A program made the translations under genes and the position numbers. This document shows, piece after piece, positions 36,517 to 46,320 of a DNA stretch of 64,000 bases. Numbering within the stretch: position 1 is the stretch's first letter; each line of letters starts with the position of its first letter. Source of the DNA: Tropicimonas sp. IMCC34043 (lineage in GTDB: Bacteria; Pseudomonadota; Alphaproteobacteria; Rhodobacterales; Rhodobacteraceae); NCBI RefSeq assembly GCF_003390845.1, contig NZ_QMEK01000001.1, positions 1,736,001 through 1,800,000 of the forward strand, read 5' to 3'. The notes beneath the pieces were generated by a model that saw only the letters and a program-made list of their open reading frames with translations, was not told where the DNA came from and did not search any database.

Positions 36517-38310
36517 TCACAGGCTCGAGCCCGGACGCACATAGCGGCCGGGGGCCGGACAGAGCGGCGGATGGGCGTCGTCTCCGGGGGTGCGGGCCGG
36601 AACCTGGGCCCCGGACCGCCGCCGCAGCCAGGCTTCCCAGTGCGGCCACCACGATCCCTGATGGAATTCGGCGCCAGCCTGCCAGGCCTCGGGCGACAAT
36701 GTCATATCGTCGTTGGTGTAGTGGCCGTACTTCTTTTTCGACGGCGGGTTGACGATGCCGGCGATGTGGCCCGATTCCGAGAGGACAAAGGATTTCTGCC
36801 GCGAGCCCATCTGGCGGACACCGTTGTAGCTCGCCTTCCAGGCCGCGATATGGTCGGTCTCGCAGGCGATGGCGCAAAGCGGCACATCGACGTCCTTGAG
36901 CGTCAGCGTCTCGCCGAACAACTTGAAGCCGCTGGTGGCGAATTTGTCCTGCTGGCAGAGCCCCCGCAAATACTCGATCGTCATTGTCGCCGGCAGGTTG
37001 GTGCCGTCGCCGTTCCAGTAGAGCAGATCGAACGCCGGCGGCGCCTCGCCCATCATGTAGTTGCGAATTGCCGGCGCATAGATCAGGTCGTTGCTGCGCA
37101 GGAACGAGAAGGTGCGCGACATGAAGAACGAATCGAGGATACCGGCGCGTGTCACCTCCTCTTCGATCGCCTCGAGGAAATCGTCGTCCAGAAACACCCC
37201 CATCTCGCCCAGATCCGAGAAATCGGTGAGCGTGGTGAAGAAGGTGGCCGACCGGACAGACCTGTCGCCGCGCCGGTTCATCAATGCGAGCGCGAGGGCG
37301 AGCGTCGTGCCGGCAATGCAATAGCCGATGGCGTTGACCTTGGGCTCGCGGGTGATCTGTTTGACCTGTTCGATCGCCGTCAGGAACCCCTCGTCGATGT
37401 AGGTCTCCATGCTTGTATCGGCATAGCTCGGATCGGGGTTGACCCAGGACACCACGAAGACGGTATAGCCCTGATCGACGATCCACTTGATCAGCGAATT
37501 CTGCGGCTTCAGGTCGAGAATGTAGAACTTGTTGATCCAGGGCGGGAAGATCAGCAACGGCGTCCGGCACACCGTCTCGGTCGTCGGCGTGTACTGGATC
37601 AGCTCGAACAACCGGTTGCGGAACACCACCTCGCCAGGCGTCGTCGCCAGGTTCTCGCCGATTGAAAAGGCGTTCTTGTCGGCCAGCGTCACCACCAGAT
37701 CGCCATTGTTCGTCTCGAGGTCGCGAACGAGGTTCTCGAGCCCGTCGACCAGCGACTGCCCCTCGGTCTCGACGGCCTTCGACAGCGCCTCGGGGTTGGT
37801 CGACAGGAAGTTCGCCGGGCTGAACATGTCCACGAGCTGGCGCGAGAAATATTCGAGCCGCCGCTTGTCCTTCGGGTCGATGTTCTCGATGTCCTCGACC
37901 GCCCGGGCGATGGCCTCGCTGGTAAACAGGTACTGCTGCTTGATGAAGTTGAAATAGGGGTGTGTCCGCCAGAGATCGCCGGCAAAGCGACGGTCGACCG
38001 GTGTCGGATCCTCGGGCGCCTTCAATTGGCCGCCGACCAGGGCGTGCTGGGCATCGACATAGTGCTTCAGCGTCTTGCCCCAGTAGCTGATCTGATGTTC
38101 GAGGATCTTCGAGGGGTTCCGGACCATCTCGTTCATGTAGGCCGAGGCCGCCCGCATGAACAGGTCGTTGCCGGGCGCCTGCAGCGACGGGTCGATCTGC
38201 CGATGTTGCGCCAGGGCCGTCACAAGCCGCTGCGACAAAGCCTCGATCTTGGCAAGATTTTTTGTGAGTTGGTCCTGGGCGACATCACCGGTCGCGTGAT
38301 CGGTTGTCAT
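36517..38310 (-). CDS. phaC: Class I polyhydroxyalkanoate synthase
   Basis: A 597-residue PHA synthase. The lipase-box-like motif GYCIAGT gives nucleophile Cys331. The later triad aspartate and histidine (ETDHIAAW, SGHIAG) are present. The N-terminal domain (1-200) and WINKFYILDL region are typical of class I enzymes that use 3-hydroxybutyryl-CoA. Soluble, granule-bound. It is divergent from phaZ (105 bases apart) and upstream of phaP and phaR on the same strand. The C-terminal 20 residues are Pro/Arg-rich and not conserved. Confidence 0.96.
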   Translation of the reverse strand: MTTDHATGDVAQDQLTKNLAKIEALSQRLVTALAQHRQIDPSLQAPGNDLFMRAASAYMNEMVRNPSKILEHQISYWGKTLKHYVDAQHALVGGQLKAPEDPTPVDRRFAGDLWRTHPYFNFIKQQYLFTSEAIARAVEDIENIDPKDKRRLEYFSRQLVDMFSPANFLSTNPEALSKAVETEGQSLVDGLENLVRDLETNNGDLVVTLADKNAFSIGENLATTPGEVVFRNRLFELIQYTPTTETVCRTPLLIFPPWINKFYILDLKPQNSLIKWIVDQGYTVFVVSWVNPDPSYADTSMETYIDEGFLTAIEQVKQITREPKVNAIGYCIAGTTLALALALMNRRGDRSVRSATFFTTLTDFSDLGEMGVFLDDDFLEAIEEEVTRAGILDSFFMSRTFSFLRSNDLIYAPAIRNYMMGEAPPAFDLLYWNGDGTNLPATMTIEYLRGLCQQDKFATSGFKLFGETLTLKDVDVPLCAIACETDHIAAWKASYNGVRQMGSRQKSFVLSESGHIAGIVNPPSKKKYGHYTNDDMTLSPEAWQAGAEFHQGSWWPHWEAWLRRRSGAQVPARTPGDDAHPPLCPAPGRYVRPGSSL

Positions 38311-38415
38311 GTGCGACGTTCCCCCCTACGTTTCGCCCCGGTATTTATATTTGCAGGTATGCATGGACAAAGCGACCAATTGTTCCGTGTACCGTTGCGT
38401 AGGAGCGCGCACATA

Positions 38416-39699
38416 ATGAAGCACATGGCCACATACGACATGATGGAAAGCCTTCGTATCACCAACGAATGGCTCGGGTCCACGATGAAGGCAGCCTGTT
38501 CCTATCCAGCTTTCGGACTGGCGGTCAACCCGCTGTTGCAGTTGACCGCAGCCTGGGGCGAGGTCACCGAACGCAGCTATGCCAGAATGGTTGTGAAGCC
38601 CGACTGGAACATCCAGTCGGTGGTCGGTGTCGACGGGCGCGACCATCTGGTCGACATCGTCACCACGATCGAAAAGCCGTTCGGAAACCTTGTGCATTTC
38701 GAGGTTCAGGGACGTCCGCAGATGCCGCGCAAGGTGCTGGTCGTGGCGCCGATGTCGGGCCATTACGCCACGCTGCTGCGCTCGACGGTCTACAGCCTGC
38801 TGCCCGATTGCGAGATCTACATCACCGACTGGAAGAACGCCCGCGACATCCCGGTGTCGGCCGGCAAGTTCGACATCGAGGACTATACGCTCTATCTGGC
38901 CGAGTTCATAAGACACCTCGGCCCCGACACCCATGTAATCGCAGTCTGTCAGCCCGCGCCGCTGACGCTTGCCGCCACCGCCTATCTGGCCGAATCAGAC
39001 CCGGCCGCCCAGCCCAACTCGCTGATCCTGATCGGCGGGCCGATCGACCCCGATGCCAGCCCGACCGAGGTTACCGATTTCGGCCGCCGCGTCACCATGG
39101 GCCAGCTCGAACATCACGTGCTTCAGCGGGTGGGGTTCAAGTTCGCGGGGGCGGGACGCATGGTCTATCCCGGGCTGCAACAGCTTGCCTCGTTCATGGC
39201 AATGAACGCCGAGACCCACGCAACCGCGTTCATGGACCAGATCGTGCGCGTCGCCCAGGGCAAGGCACAGGACTATGACCGCCACAACCGGTTCTATGAT
39301 GAATACCTGGCCGTGATGGACATGCCGGCCGAGTTCTACCTGTCGACGGTAGAGCGGATCTTCAAGAACCGCGAGATCGCGCGCGACGTCTTTACCGTGA
39401 ACGGACGCGCCGTGAACATCGAGGCGATCACCGACGTTGGCGTGATGACGGTCGAGGGCTCGAAGGACGATATTTCGGCACCGGGGCAATGCGTTGCGGC
39501 GCTGAAACTGCTGACCGGGCTCGATCCGTCACGCAAGGCCAGTCATCTCGAACCCGGCGCCGGCCATTATGGCATCTTTGCGGGCAAGTCCTGGCGCAAC
39601 AATATCCGGCCATTGGTGCTGGAGTTCATCGACGCCAACATGACCCACGAACGGCGCCGGATGCAGTTTGCCAACGTGCAGACGCTGCATTCGCGCTGA
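38416..39699 (+). CDS. phaZ: Intracellular PHB depolymerase
   Basis: A 427-residue protein starting MKHMATYDMMESLR behind AGGAGC. It belongs to the intracellular, cysteine-dependent PhaZ type. The nucleophile region is VIAVCQPAPLTLA, with later HLEPGAGHYGIFAG carrying the histidine. No signal peptide. It degrades native granules to hydroxybutyrate for use in starvation. Opposite orientation to phaC with a shared 105-base promoter region. Confidence 0.95.
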   Translation: MKHMATYDMMESLRITNEWLGSTMKAACSYPAFGLAVNPLLQLTAAWGEVTERSYARMVVKPDWNIQSVVGVDGRDHLVDIVTTIEKPFGNLVHFEVQGRPQMPRKVLVVAPMSGHYATLLRSTVYSLLPDCEIYITDWKNARDIPVSAGKFDIEDYTLYLAEFIRHLGPDTHVIAVCQPAPLTLAATAYLAESDPAAQPNSLILIGGPIDPDASPTEVTDFGRRVTMGQLEHHVLQRVGFKFAGAGRMVYPGLQQLASFMAMNAETHATAFMDQIVRVAQGKAQDYDRHNRFYDEYLAVMDMPAEFYLSTVERIFKNREIARDVFTVNGRAVNIEAITDVGVMTVEGSKDDISAPGQCVAALKLLTGLDPSRKASHLEPGAGHYGIFAGKSWRNNIRPLVLEFIDANMTHERRRMQFANVQTLHSR

Positions 39700-39714
39700 C
39701 CCTCCGGGGCGGCG

Positions 39715-40362
39715 TCAGGCCTCTGGCATCGGCGGATAGGCGATGCCGCGAAACTGCGGGAAATCGGCATAGCGGCGGGCACGTCCGGGTTCGGGCGGCT
39801 GCCCGTGCCGGTGCAGCGTGCCCTTTGGCGGGATATAGCTGTCGATCCGGCCCTCGGGGTCCTCGCGCCAGGTCAGGTTGAAGGCGGCGTTGCGCGGAAA
39901 GAACTGGGCCGCGTGCATCGGGAGGTGGTCGAAAAGCCACCACGCAAGGTCGCGCCAGTCGCGTCCGGCCGCGTATTGCGGCGCGAACCAGGGGATCACG
40001 ATCGAGGCGCAGGCCCCCAGCCGCCCTGCCCCGTCGCGCCGGTCCCAGATGTGGTTCGCAAAACTTCGTTCATTGGCGGCGCATTTCTGCGGCCGCACCG
40101 CCGTCGCCCCGAAATGGTTGAGCGCCGACGAGCGATAGCCTGATCGGACGTCGATTGGCCCGAAGGTCTCGACCAGCGGTTCGAGCAGATCCTCGGCCAG
40201 ATGCCTGCCAGCCGCGATGGCAAGCGACGGGTCGTCGGGGATGTTGGGACGCCCGTGGAAATTGCCGATCTCGGAATGCAGGAAGTCGCGCATCGTGAAA
40301 TGCCGCGACAGCCGCACCCGGCCAAGGTCTTCAAGCGCGACAAAGCTTTGCGGCCGCCTCAC
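39715..40362 (-). CDS. Conserved protein, peptidase M15-like
   Basis: A 215-residue protein. GTG start at 40362 overlaps the stop of the VOC gene (GTGA). HFTMRDFLHSE and GPIDVRSGYRSSALNHFG resemble the peptidase M15 (D-Ala-D-Ala carboxypeptidase-like) fold, and the following HIWDRRDG could hold metal ligands. No signal peptide. The assignment to M15 is tentative and enzymatic activity is unproven. Confidence 0.6.
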   Translation of the reverse strand: MRRPQSFVALEDLGRVRLSRHFTMRDFLHSEIGNFHGRPNIPDDPSLAIAAGRHLAEDLLEPLVETFGPIDVRSGYRSSALNHFGATAVRPQKCAANERSFANHIWDRRDGAGRLGACASIVIPWFAPQYAAGRDWRDLAWWLFDHLPMHAAQFFPRNAAFNLTWREDPEGRIDSYIPPKGTLHRHGQPPEPGRARRYADFPQFRGIAYPPMPEA

Positions 40363-40784
40363 ACATCTTCCCACTGAAAGGCACCGTCCGGTCCGAGCGG
40401 CGAGAACGGGTTCCAGGCGACTTCCCAGACATGCCCGTCGGGATCGGCGAAATATCCCACATGCCCCCCCCAGAAGATGTCCGCAGCGGGCCGCAACACC
40501 CGCCCGCCGGCCGCCTGGACCCGCGCGAGCAGTTCGTCCACCTCGTCGCGTTCGCGGACGTTGTAGGAAAGCGTCAGCCCGGTGAACCCGCCCGGGCTAT
40601 CGGTCAGGCCGATGTCCCGTGCCAGCAATGTCCGCGAGTAAAGCGCAAGCGCCTGCCCGATGAGGTTGAAGACGACGACGCCATCCTCGCTGACCGCGCG
40701 CTGCCACCCGAGTGCGGAATAGAACTCTTCCGCCCGTGCCGGATCCTCGACCCCCAAGGTGATCAGGCTGACCCGCTGCTCCAT
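40359..40784 (-). CDS. VOC (glyoxalase/bleomycin-resistance fold) protein
   Basis: A 141-residue VOC protein starting MEQRVSLITLGVEDPARAEEFYSALGW (first part is the beta-alpha-beta opening) behind CAGGAGAG. A second module ends YFADPDGHVWEVAWNP. Metal-binding residues of glyoxalase I are only partly conserved, so it may bind rather than react with its ligand. It is coupled to the M15-like gene and lies 14 bases after the hydrolase at 40799. Confidence 0.85.
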   Translation of the reverse strand: MEQRVSLITLGVEDPARAEEFYSALGWQRAVSEDGVVVFNLIGQALALYSRTLLARDIGLTDSPGGFTGLTLSYNVRERDEVDELLARVQAAGGRVLRPAADIFWGGHVGYFADPDGHVWEVAWNPFSPLGPDGAFQWEDV

Positions 40785-40798
40785 ACTTACTCTCCTGT

Positions 40799-41764
40799 TC
40801 AAATACCTTCAGCCCAGTCCAGAATAATCTGCACTGTCTGCTCGGTCTGGCCGGGGCTCATGATGTCCCCCGCAATAACATGGGATCCGGGATCGTCACC
40901 CGGCCCCATGACTCGCAAGTCACGCGCCTTCGACCCTCCCCATTCGGCATAGACCGTGTCGGCCGCGGCGGAAACAACCACCTGATCTTTGACCGAATAA
41001 AGAAACAACGCCGGAACCCTTGTTGCTGCGAAATCAGCCTTCATGGTTTCCTGCACCAATGCCTGCAGCGGAACGGCCGCAATGGTCGGATAATTGGTCG
41101 TCCACCAGGCGGCATGTCCTGCACTGCGTGGCTCGAACCCCCGTTCCGGGGCAACCAGCGGCCCCCATTGCCGGACCCAGGGCAGGCCCAGCAGGAAGGC
41201 GGCAGGACTGTTGATCCGGTAGTTGGGCGAGATCAGCACCACCCCCGCCATCCCCTGCGACAGCACGGGATCGGTTGCGGCAAGCGTGGCAAGCGTGCCG
41301 CCGCTCGATGTGCCGATCAGCAGGACGCGCCCGCCGATCCGGCGGCCAATCGCCATAGCCTCGGCCAGATCGGCGATCCAGTCGCCTGCGACCGGTTCCG
41401 CCATCGCCGGGCCATCGCGCCCGTGTCCGGCCAGACGGGTGAAGAACAGATTGGCCCCCAGCCCGGCCGCAACCTCGTCAGGGACCGGGCGGATCTCCTC
41501 CGAAGTGGCGGAAAAGCCGTGCAGATAGACCACCGACAGCGGCGTGGCGACGCCCGGCTCGCCGGCCCAGACGATGCGCTTTTCGGCCCCCGGTCTCAGG
41601 TTTGGCACCGCCGCCTCGCGTTCGGCAAGCCAGGCGTCGAGATCCGCGGGCAGGCTTGCCGGATCGACCGTCGCGCTGCGATCCACAGGCTCGCGCGGGC
41701 CGAAGAACAGGGCCGCGGCGACCGCAAGGATCAGGATCAGAACCAGCGTGCCGAGCAACTTCAT
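40799..41764 (-). CDS. Membrane-anchored alpha/beta hydrolase
   Basis: A 321-residue protein starting MKLLGTLVLILILAVAAALFF-like (an uncleaved anchor, about residues 3-21). The hydrolase domain has the oxyanion motif YLHGFSAT, nucleophile in IGTSSGG, an aspartate in SVKDQVV and a histidine in PGSHVIAGD. It resembles carboxylesterases facing the periplasm. Start overlaps the stop of the next hydrolase gene (ATGA). Confidence 0.82.
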   Translation of the reverse strand: MKLLGTLVLILILAVAAALFFGPREPVDRSATVDPASLPADLDAWLAEREAAVPNLRPGAEKRIVWAGEPGVATPLSVVYLHGFSATSEEIRPVPDEVAAGLGANLFFTRLAGHGRDGPAMAEPVAGDWIADLAEAMAIGRRIGGRVLLIGTSSGGTLATLAATDPVLSQGMAGVVLISPNYRINSPAAFLLGLPWVRQWGPLVAPERGFEPRSAGHAAWWTTNYPTIAAVPLQALVQETMKADFAATRVPALFLYSVKDQVVVSAAADTVYAEWGGSKARDLRVMGPGDDPGSHVIAGDIMSPGQTEQTVQIILDWAEGI

Positions 41765-42540
41765 GCGGCGCCCCCCGATCCCGATCCGGCGGCGAGTCCA
41801 GTCAGGATCTCTTCGATTGACGCGACGATCATCGCCAGCGCCTCGGGCGAGGAAAAGCGGTGGTCTGCCCCCTTGACCAGCGTCAGCCGGATGTCCGGCC
41901 CCTCGGCATGATCGAGGATCCGCAGCGCGACCGACATGTCGACCTCGGCATCCGCCGTACCCTGGAACATCCGGGTCGGGAACGGCAGCGCAAGGGGGTC
42001 GCGCAGCACCAGCTGGTTGCGCCCGTCCTCGATCAGCCTTTGAGTGATGACCAGCGGCTCGCCATAGTCGGACGGCACCGCCACCTGCCCGCTTGCCGCC
42101 ATCTCGGCTCGCTGGGCATCGGTGAACCCCGACCACATCATGTCTTCGGTAAAATCGGGCGCGGCGGCAATGGTGACCAGCCCCGCAATCCGCTGTGGCA
42201 TCGCGCGTGCCATCAGCAACGAGATCCAGCCGCCCATGGACGAACCGACAAGCAGCAGCGGCCCCTCGGTCAGTTCTGTCAGCGCCGCGGCGGCATCCTC
42301 GGCCCAGTCGCCGATGCAGCCATCCTCGAACTGGCCCTCGCTCTCGCCATGGCCGGAATAGTCAAACCGCAGGAAGCCCTGCCCCCGCGCCTGCGCCCAG
42401 GCGTCGAGATGTTCGGCCTTGGTGCCCATCATGTCCGACCGCAGCCCGCCAAGGAACACAACCATAGGACCAGCGCCGTCGCGCCGACGCCAGGCGATGC
42501 GCCTTGAGTCATCGGTCCGCATGTAATTTGGCTCGCCCAT
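41761..42540 (-). CDS. Cytoplasmic alpha/beta hydrolase (ABHD10-like)
   Basis: A 259-residue hydrolase. VVFLGGLRSDMMGTKA, FDYSGHGES, nucleophile Ser in VGSSMGGW, and KGADHRFS (His) form a full triad region. This pattern resembles the bacterial relatives of ABHD10 thioesterases. It is the first gene of a run of two hydrolases, VOC and M15-like genes. Substrate unknown. Confidence 0.82.
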   Translation of the reverse strand: MGEPNYMRTDDSRRIAWRRRDGAGPMVVFLGGLRSDMMGTKAEHLDAWAQARGQGFLRFDYSGHGESEGQFEDGCIGDWAEDAAAALTELTEGPLLLVGSSMGGWISLLMARAMPQRIAGLVTIAAAPDFTEDMMWSGFTDAQRAEMAASGQVAVPSDYGEPLVITQRLIEDGRNQLVLRDPLALPFPTRMFQGTADAEVDMSVALRILDHAEGPDIRLTLVKGADHRFSSPEALAMIVASIEEILTGLAAGSGSGGAA

Positions 42541-42648
42541 TGGTTGCGGTCTCCCCGGTTTCCTGCCTGCCGACAGACTAGCCGAAGGGAACGATACCGC
42601 AAGCCGCGCACGTGCCGCATTGTCTTGGAACAGCGCCGGGACGGAAGC

Positions 42649-43845
42649 TCAGGATCCTGCCAGCACCCCGGCCGCCTGTTCAAGCGCGCCCGCCCCATGC
42701 GGGATGCCAAGCGCCTTGAGCGCGATGTCGATGGATCCCAATGCCCCCATGATCATCTGGGCGTTGACATGGCCCATGTGGCCAATTCGAAAGGATCGTT
42801 CCGATTTCGGATCCTCGGGCGTTGCCATCCCCAGCCCGAGGCCGAAGGTCACGCCGGTATGCTCGGTCGCCCATCGGCGCAGCAGCGCACCGTTCTGCCC
42901 GCCGGCCAGGATCGCCGTAACCGCGTGGCTGCGGCAACCCGGATCGGCAATGTTGAGCTCGAGCGGCCCGCCCGCGCCCCAGGTATCGACCGCGGCCCAG
43001 ATTGCGCGGGACAGCGCGGCGTGGCGCGCCCAGACCGCGCCGAGCCCCTCGTCGAGGATCAGATCGAGCGCCGTTCGAAGACCATAAAGGTGGTGGGTCG
43101 GCGCGGTGCCGCAGAAATAGTGATAGAATTCCGGCGCCTCGATCCGCGGCCGCCAGTCCCAGTAGCGCGTGACCAGATCGGCCCGGTCGCGCGCGGCATC
43201 GGCCCGGTCGTTGAAAAACACGAACCCCAGTCCCGGCGGGGTCATCAACCCCTTCTGGCTGGCCGCGATCACCAGGTCGGCCCCCCAGGCATCCATGCGG
43301 AACTCGTCGGCGCCAAGGCTCGCCACACAGTCGACCATCAGCAGCGCCGGATGTCCCAGCCTGTCGAGCAACGCGCGCAGCCCGGCGATGTCGTTTCTGA
43401 CCGAACTTGCGGTGTCGACGTGCGCCACCATCACCGCGCGGATCCGGTGGTCAGGGTCGCCGGCCAGCGCCGCCTCGACCCGGGCCATATCGACCGGCGC
43501 CCGCCTGCCGAAATCCAGCCGCTTGACCGCGACCCCCATGACCTCGGCCATATCGGCCCAGCCATGCGCGAAGATACCCGTGGCCAGCGACAATGCCCGG
43601 TCGCCGCGGCTGAACACGTTGGAAAGGGCCGCCTCCCAGGCGCCATGACCGTTGCAGATATAGATCGCGACCTCGCCACTGGTTCCCGCCACCAGCTTCA
43701 GGTCGGGCAGGATCGTATCGACGATCTCGTGCAACTCGCCTTCATAGATATTGGGCGCCGGCCGATGCATGGCGCGCAGAACCTCGTCCGGCATGACCGA
43801 GGGACCGGGGATCGCGAGGTAGTGGCTACCGCGGGAAAGACTCAT
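42649..43845 (-). CDS. Class V aminotransferase (serine-glyoxylate / alanine-glyoxylate type)
   Basis: A 398-residue PLP enzyme. GPSVMPDEVLRAMHRPAPNIYEGE-like opening (in part), AHVDTASSVRNDI, VDCVASLGADEF, and the Schiff-base Lys198 in ASQKGLMTPPG fit the serine/alanine-glyoxylate and phosphonoalanine aminotransferase group. In this lineage the enzyme usually handles glyoxylate or malonate-type keto acids. Exact substrate not determined. Confidence 0.85.
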   Translation of the reverse strand: MSLSRGSHYLAIPGPSVMPDEVLRAMHRPAPNIYEGELHEIVDTILPDLKLVAGTSGEVAIYICNGHGAWEAALSNVFSRGDRALSLATGIFAHGWADMAEVMGVAVKRLDFGRRAPVDMARVEAALAGDPDHRIRAVMVAHVDTASSVRNDIAGLRALLDRLGHPALLMVDCVASLGADEFRMDAWGADLVIAASQKGLMTPPGLGFVFFNDRADAARDRADLVTRYWDWRPRIEAPEFYHYFCGTAPTHHLYGLRTALDLILDEGLGAVWARHAALSRAIWAAVDTWGAGGPLELNIADPGCRSHAVTAILAGGQNGALLRRWATEHTGVTFGLGLGMATPEDPKSERSFRIGHMGHVNAQMIMGALGSIDIALKALGIPHGAGALEQAAGVLAGS

Positions 43846-44054
43846 CTGGTGGATTCCTTCAAGACAGGCCTGATCGTGCTAGGCCCGTTGCCAGACAGCG
43901 TCAATCCGACCCGCCGCGAGGTCATTTCCTGCCGCATAGCCGTCCATCCGGGCGCGCCGCCTGCCACGCGCGCCGCTTGCCCTGCCGCCCGGTTCTGCGG
44001 TAGACCCCCGCGACGTCCGGGCGATACGCAAGCCCCCCCACCACGGCAGGATCG

Positions 44055-44801
44055 ATGTTCGAACGCCTACAGACCTGGTTCGAAAGGATCGAACGCCGGA
44101 TGCGGACGTCTTTTGGCGACGACATCTCGACTCCGACGCAGCGACGTCAGGCCTGGTGGCACTTCCAGTTGTTCGATCATGCCTTTCTGCGGGTGCCCTG
44201 GACCAATTTCGACAAGGTGGCCGAGGGCGTCTATCGGTCGAACCACCCCGACCCGCGGCGGCTTGCGCGCTACAAGAAACGCGGCATCGTGGCGGTGCTG
44301 AACCTGCGCGGCGAGGACGGCTACTCGCCCTGGCTGTTCGAGAAGGAGGCCTGCGATGCGCTCGGCCTCAAGCTCTATGTCGCCAAGATCTATGCCCGCA
44401 AGGCCGCGCGACGCAACGAGATCATCGCCCTGATCGACATCATGCGGACGATCGAGAAGCCCTTTGTCATGCACTGCAAGTCGGGCGCCGACCGGGCGGG
44501 CTTTGCCTCGGTGCTCTACAAGGCGATCATCGAGGGCGTGCCGGTCGCCGAGGCGCGCAAGCATCTGGCGCTGAAATACATCCACCTCGACTGGACCGCG
44601 ACCGGCATCGTCGACCACATCATCGACATGTACGAGGCACGGAACGCCGAAAGCCCCATCACGATGGAAGAGTGGTTTCGCACCGAATATGACCACAAGG
44701 AAGCGAACCGCAGCTTTGCCGCGAAACAATCCGCGCGACGCTGCCCGCTGTTGCGCCGGCGGGCAGCGACGCCCGAGCTTACCGTCAACGACGACGACTG
44801 A
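44055..44801 (+). CDS. Dual-specificity-type protein phosphatase
   Basis: A 248-residue protein with the cysteine phosphatase loop HCKSGADRAG (Cys141, Arg147) and general-acid candidates before it (RGEDGYSP). The N-terminus is basic and there is no signal peptide. The C-terminal 40 residues are Arg-rich then acidic. Such bacterial enzymes act on phosphoproteins or phosphoinositides or lipid-A intermediates; the target here is unknown. The 3' end overlaps the convergent glycosyltransferase gene by 17 bases. Confidence 0.85.
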   Translation: MFERLQTWFERIERRMRTSFGDDISTPTQRRQAWWHFQLFDHAFLRVPWTNFDKVAEGVYRSNHPDPRRLARYKKRGIVAVLNLRGEDGYSPWLFEKEACDALGLKLYVAKIYARKAARRNEIIALIDIMRTIEKPFVMHCKSGADRAGFASVLYKAIIEGVPVAEARKHLALKYIHLDWTATGIVDHIIDMYEARNAESPITMEEWFRTEYDHKEANRSFAAKQSARRCPLLRRRAATPELTVNDDD

Positions 44802-45492
44802 GGCCCGGGGAACCGGCCCGATAGCTGCGCGCCAGCGCCTCGGGATCGGCCCCGGCCAGAAAGCGGACCAGGGTCCAGAGGTTCCGCCCGCCGCGCCTCA
44901 ACCAGCCCTCGCGCTGATAGCGTTCGGCCCCGGTGCTGACCCGCGCCGGCAACATGCGCACTCGCCCCCGCAAGGCGCGCACCAGCGCCACGTCCTCCAT
45001 CAGCGGGATCTCGGGATAGCCGCCGACCTCGTCATACAGCGGCCGCGCGATCAGCAATCCCTGATCGCCATAGGGCAGAGCGACCAGCCGGCTGCGCAGG
45101 TTGGCCCAGCCCGCAACCCAGACCGGCGCAAGGCCCCGCGCGCGGAACGAAAGCCGAAAGGCATGGGCAAGCTCTGGCTGCCCCAGAGCGGCGCGTACCG
45201 GCACGCTCCAGCCCGCGGGCAGGCCGGTGTCGGCATGCAGCACCAGCAGCCAGTCGCCGCGAGCTGCCGCCACCCCGCGCCGCAACTGACCGCCACGGCC
45301 CGCCGGCCCCGTGACCCAGACAGCTCCCGCCGCCTCGGCAATCCGTTCCGTCGCGTCCCTCGAACCGCCATCGCTGATCACCAGCTCGCGGATCAGCCCC
45401 TGCTCCAGCCCCTCGACGAGGTCCGGCAACAGCCGTTCCAACGCCGCGGCCGCATCGAGCGTCGGGACTACCACAGAGATCGGGCTTGGCAT
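44785..45492 (-). CDS. Family 2 glycosyltransferase (TIGR04283-like)
   Basis: A 235-residue GT-A glycosyltransferase. ISVVVPTLDAAAALERLLPDL, SDGGSRDAT, LLVLHADTGLP (DxD-type position) and PYGDQGLLIARPLYDEVGGYPE match the short family 2 enzymes of the TIGR04283 group. No membrane segment. Acceptor unknown. It overlaps the phosphatase gene at its 3' end. Confidence 0.85.
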   Translation of the reverse strand: MPSPISVVVPTLDAAAALERLLPDLVEGLEQGLIRELVISDGGSRDATERIAEAAGAVWVTGPAGRGGQLRRGVAAARGDWLLVLHADTGLPAGWSVPVRAALGQPELAHAFRLSFRARGLAPVWVAGWANLRSRLVALPYGDQGLLIARPLYDEVGGYPEIPLMEDVALVRALRGRVRMLPARVSTGAERYQREGWLRRGGRNLWTLVRFLAGADPEALARSYRAGSPGLSRRR

Positions 45493-45564
45493 GGGCGGGC
45501 TCGGGGGCTGTCGGTCTGGGGTGAAGATACCTATATTACTCTACTTAGCGAAAGGGGACGGAAA

Positions 45565-46320
45565 ATGGCAGGCGAAGCGGTATCGGGGCGGCGGGTGCTG
45601 GCGATCGAGGGGGCGGAGCGCCTGACCTTTTTGCAGGGGTTGGTCTCGAACGACGTGTCGCGGCTCGACAGCGGCCTTGTCTATGCCGCGTTGCTCAGTC
45701 CTCAGGGCAAATACCTCGCCGATTTCTTCCTGCGGCAGGACGGCGAGCGGGTGCTGCTCGACGTGGCCGAGGAACTGGCCGACGACCTGATCAAGCGGCT
45801 GACCATGTACCGGCTGCGCGCCGCGGTGAAAATCGAGCCGACCGCGCTGCATGTTGTGCGCGGACTGGGCCCCGCACCCGAAGGCGCCCTGCCCGACCCG
45901 CGCGACCCCTCGCTTGGCTGGCGGCTTTATGCGGCGGAGCCGGGCGGTCCGGAAATAACCGACTGGGACGCGATCAGGGTCGCGGCCGGTGTCCCCGAGG
46001 CGGGATCCGAGCTGATCCCGGGCGATACCTATATCCTCGAGGCCGGGTTCGACCGCGTGCATGGCGTCGATTTCCACAAGGGGTGCTATGTCGGGCAGGA
46101 GGTGACCGCCCGGATGAAGCACAAGACCGAGCTTCGCAAGGGGCTGGCGCTGGTCGGCGTCACCGGTCCCGCCGAGGCCGGGACCGAGATTCTGGCCGAG
46201 GGCCGCGCTGCGGGGCGGATTACCACGCGGGCCGGCGACCGGGCACTGGCGTGGCTGCGGTTCGACCGGGCGCGGGCCGAAATGACAGCGGGTGACGCCA
46301 CGGTGACATGGGCCGGCTGA
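45565..46320 (+). CDS. ygfZ: Folate-binding Fe-S assembly factor YgfZ
   Basis: A 251-residue GcvT-like protein. It carries the family signature KGCYVGQEVTARM with the conserved cysteine, and LQGLVSNDV near the start. It supports repair or assembly of some Fe-S enzymes with folate. The start ATG at 45565 has GGGGACGG upstream. The stop overlaps the downstream kinase start by 13 bases. Confidence 0.92.
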   Translation: MAGEAVSGRRVLAIEGAERLTFLQGLVSNDVSRLDSGLVYAALLSPQGKYLADFFLRQDGERVLLDVAEELADDLIKRLTMYRLRAAVKIEPTALHVVRGLGPAPEGALPDPRDPSLGWRLYAAEPGGPEITDWDAIRVAAGVPEAGSELIPGDTYILEAGFDRVHGVDFHKGCYVGQEVTARMKHKTELRKGLALVGVTGPAEAGTEILAEGRAAGRITTRAGDRALAWLRFDRARAEMTAGDATVTWAG

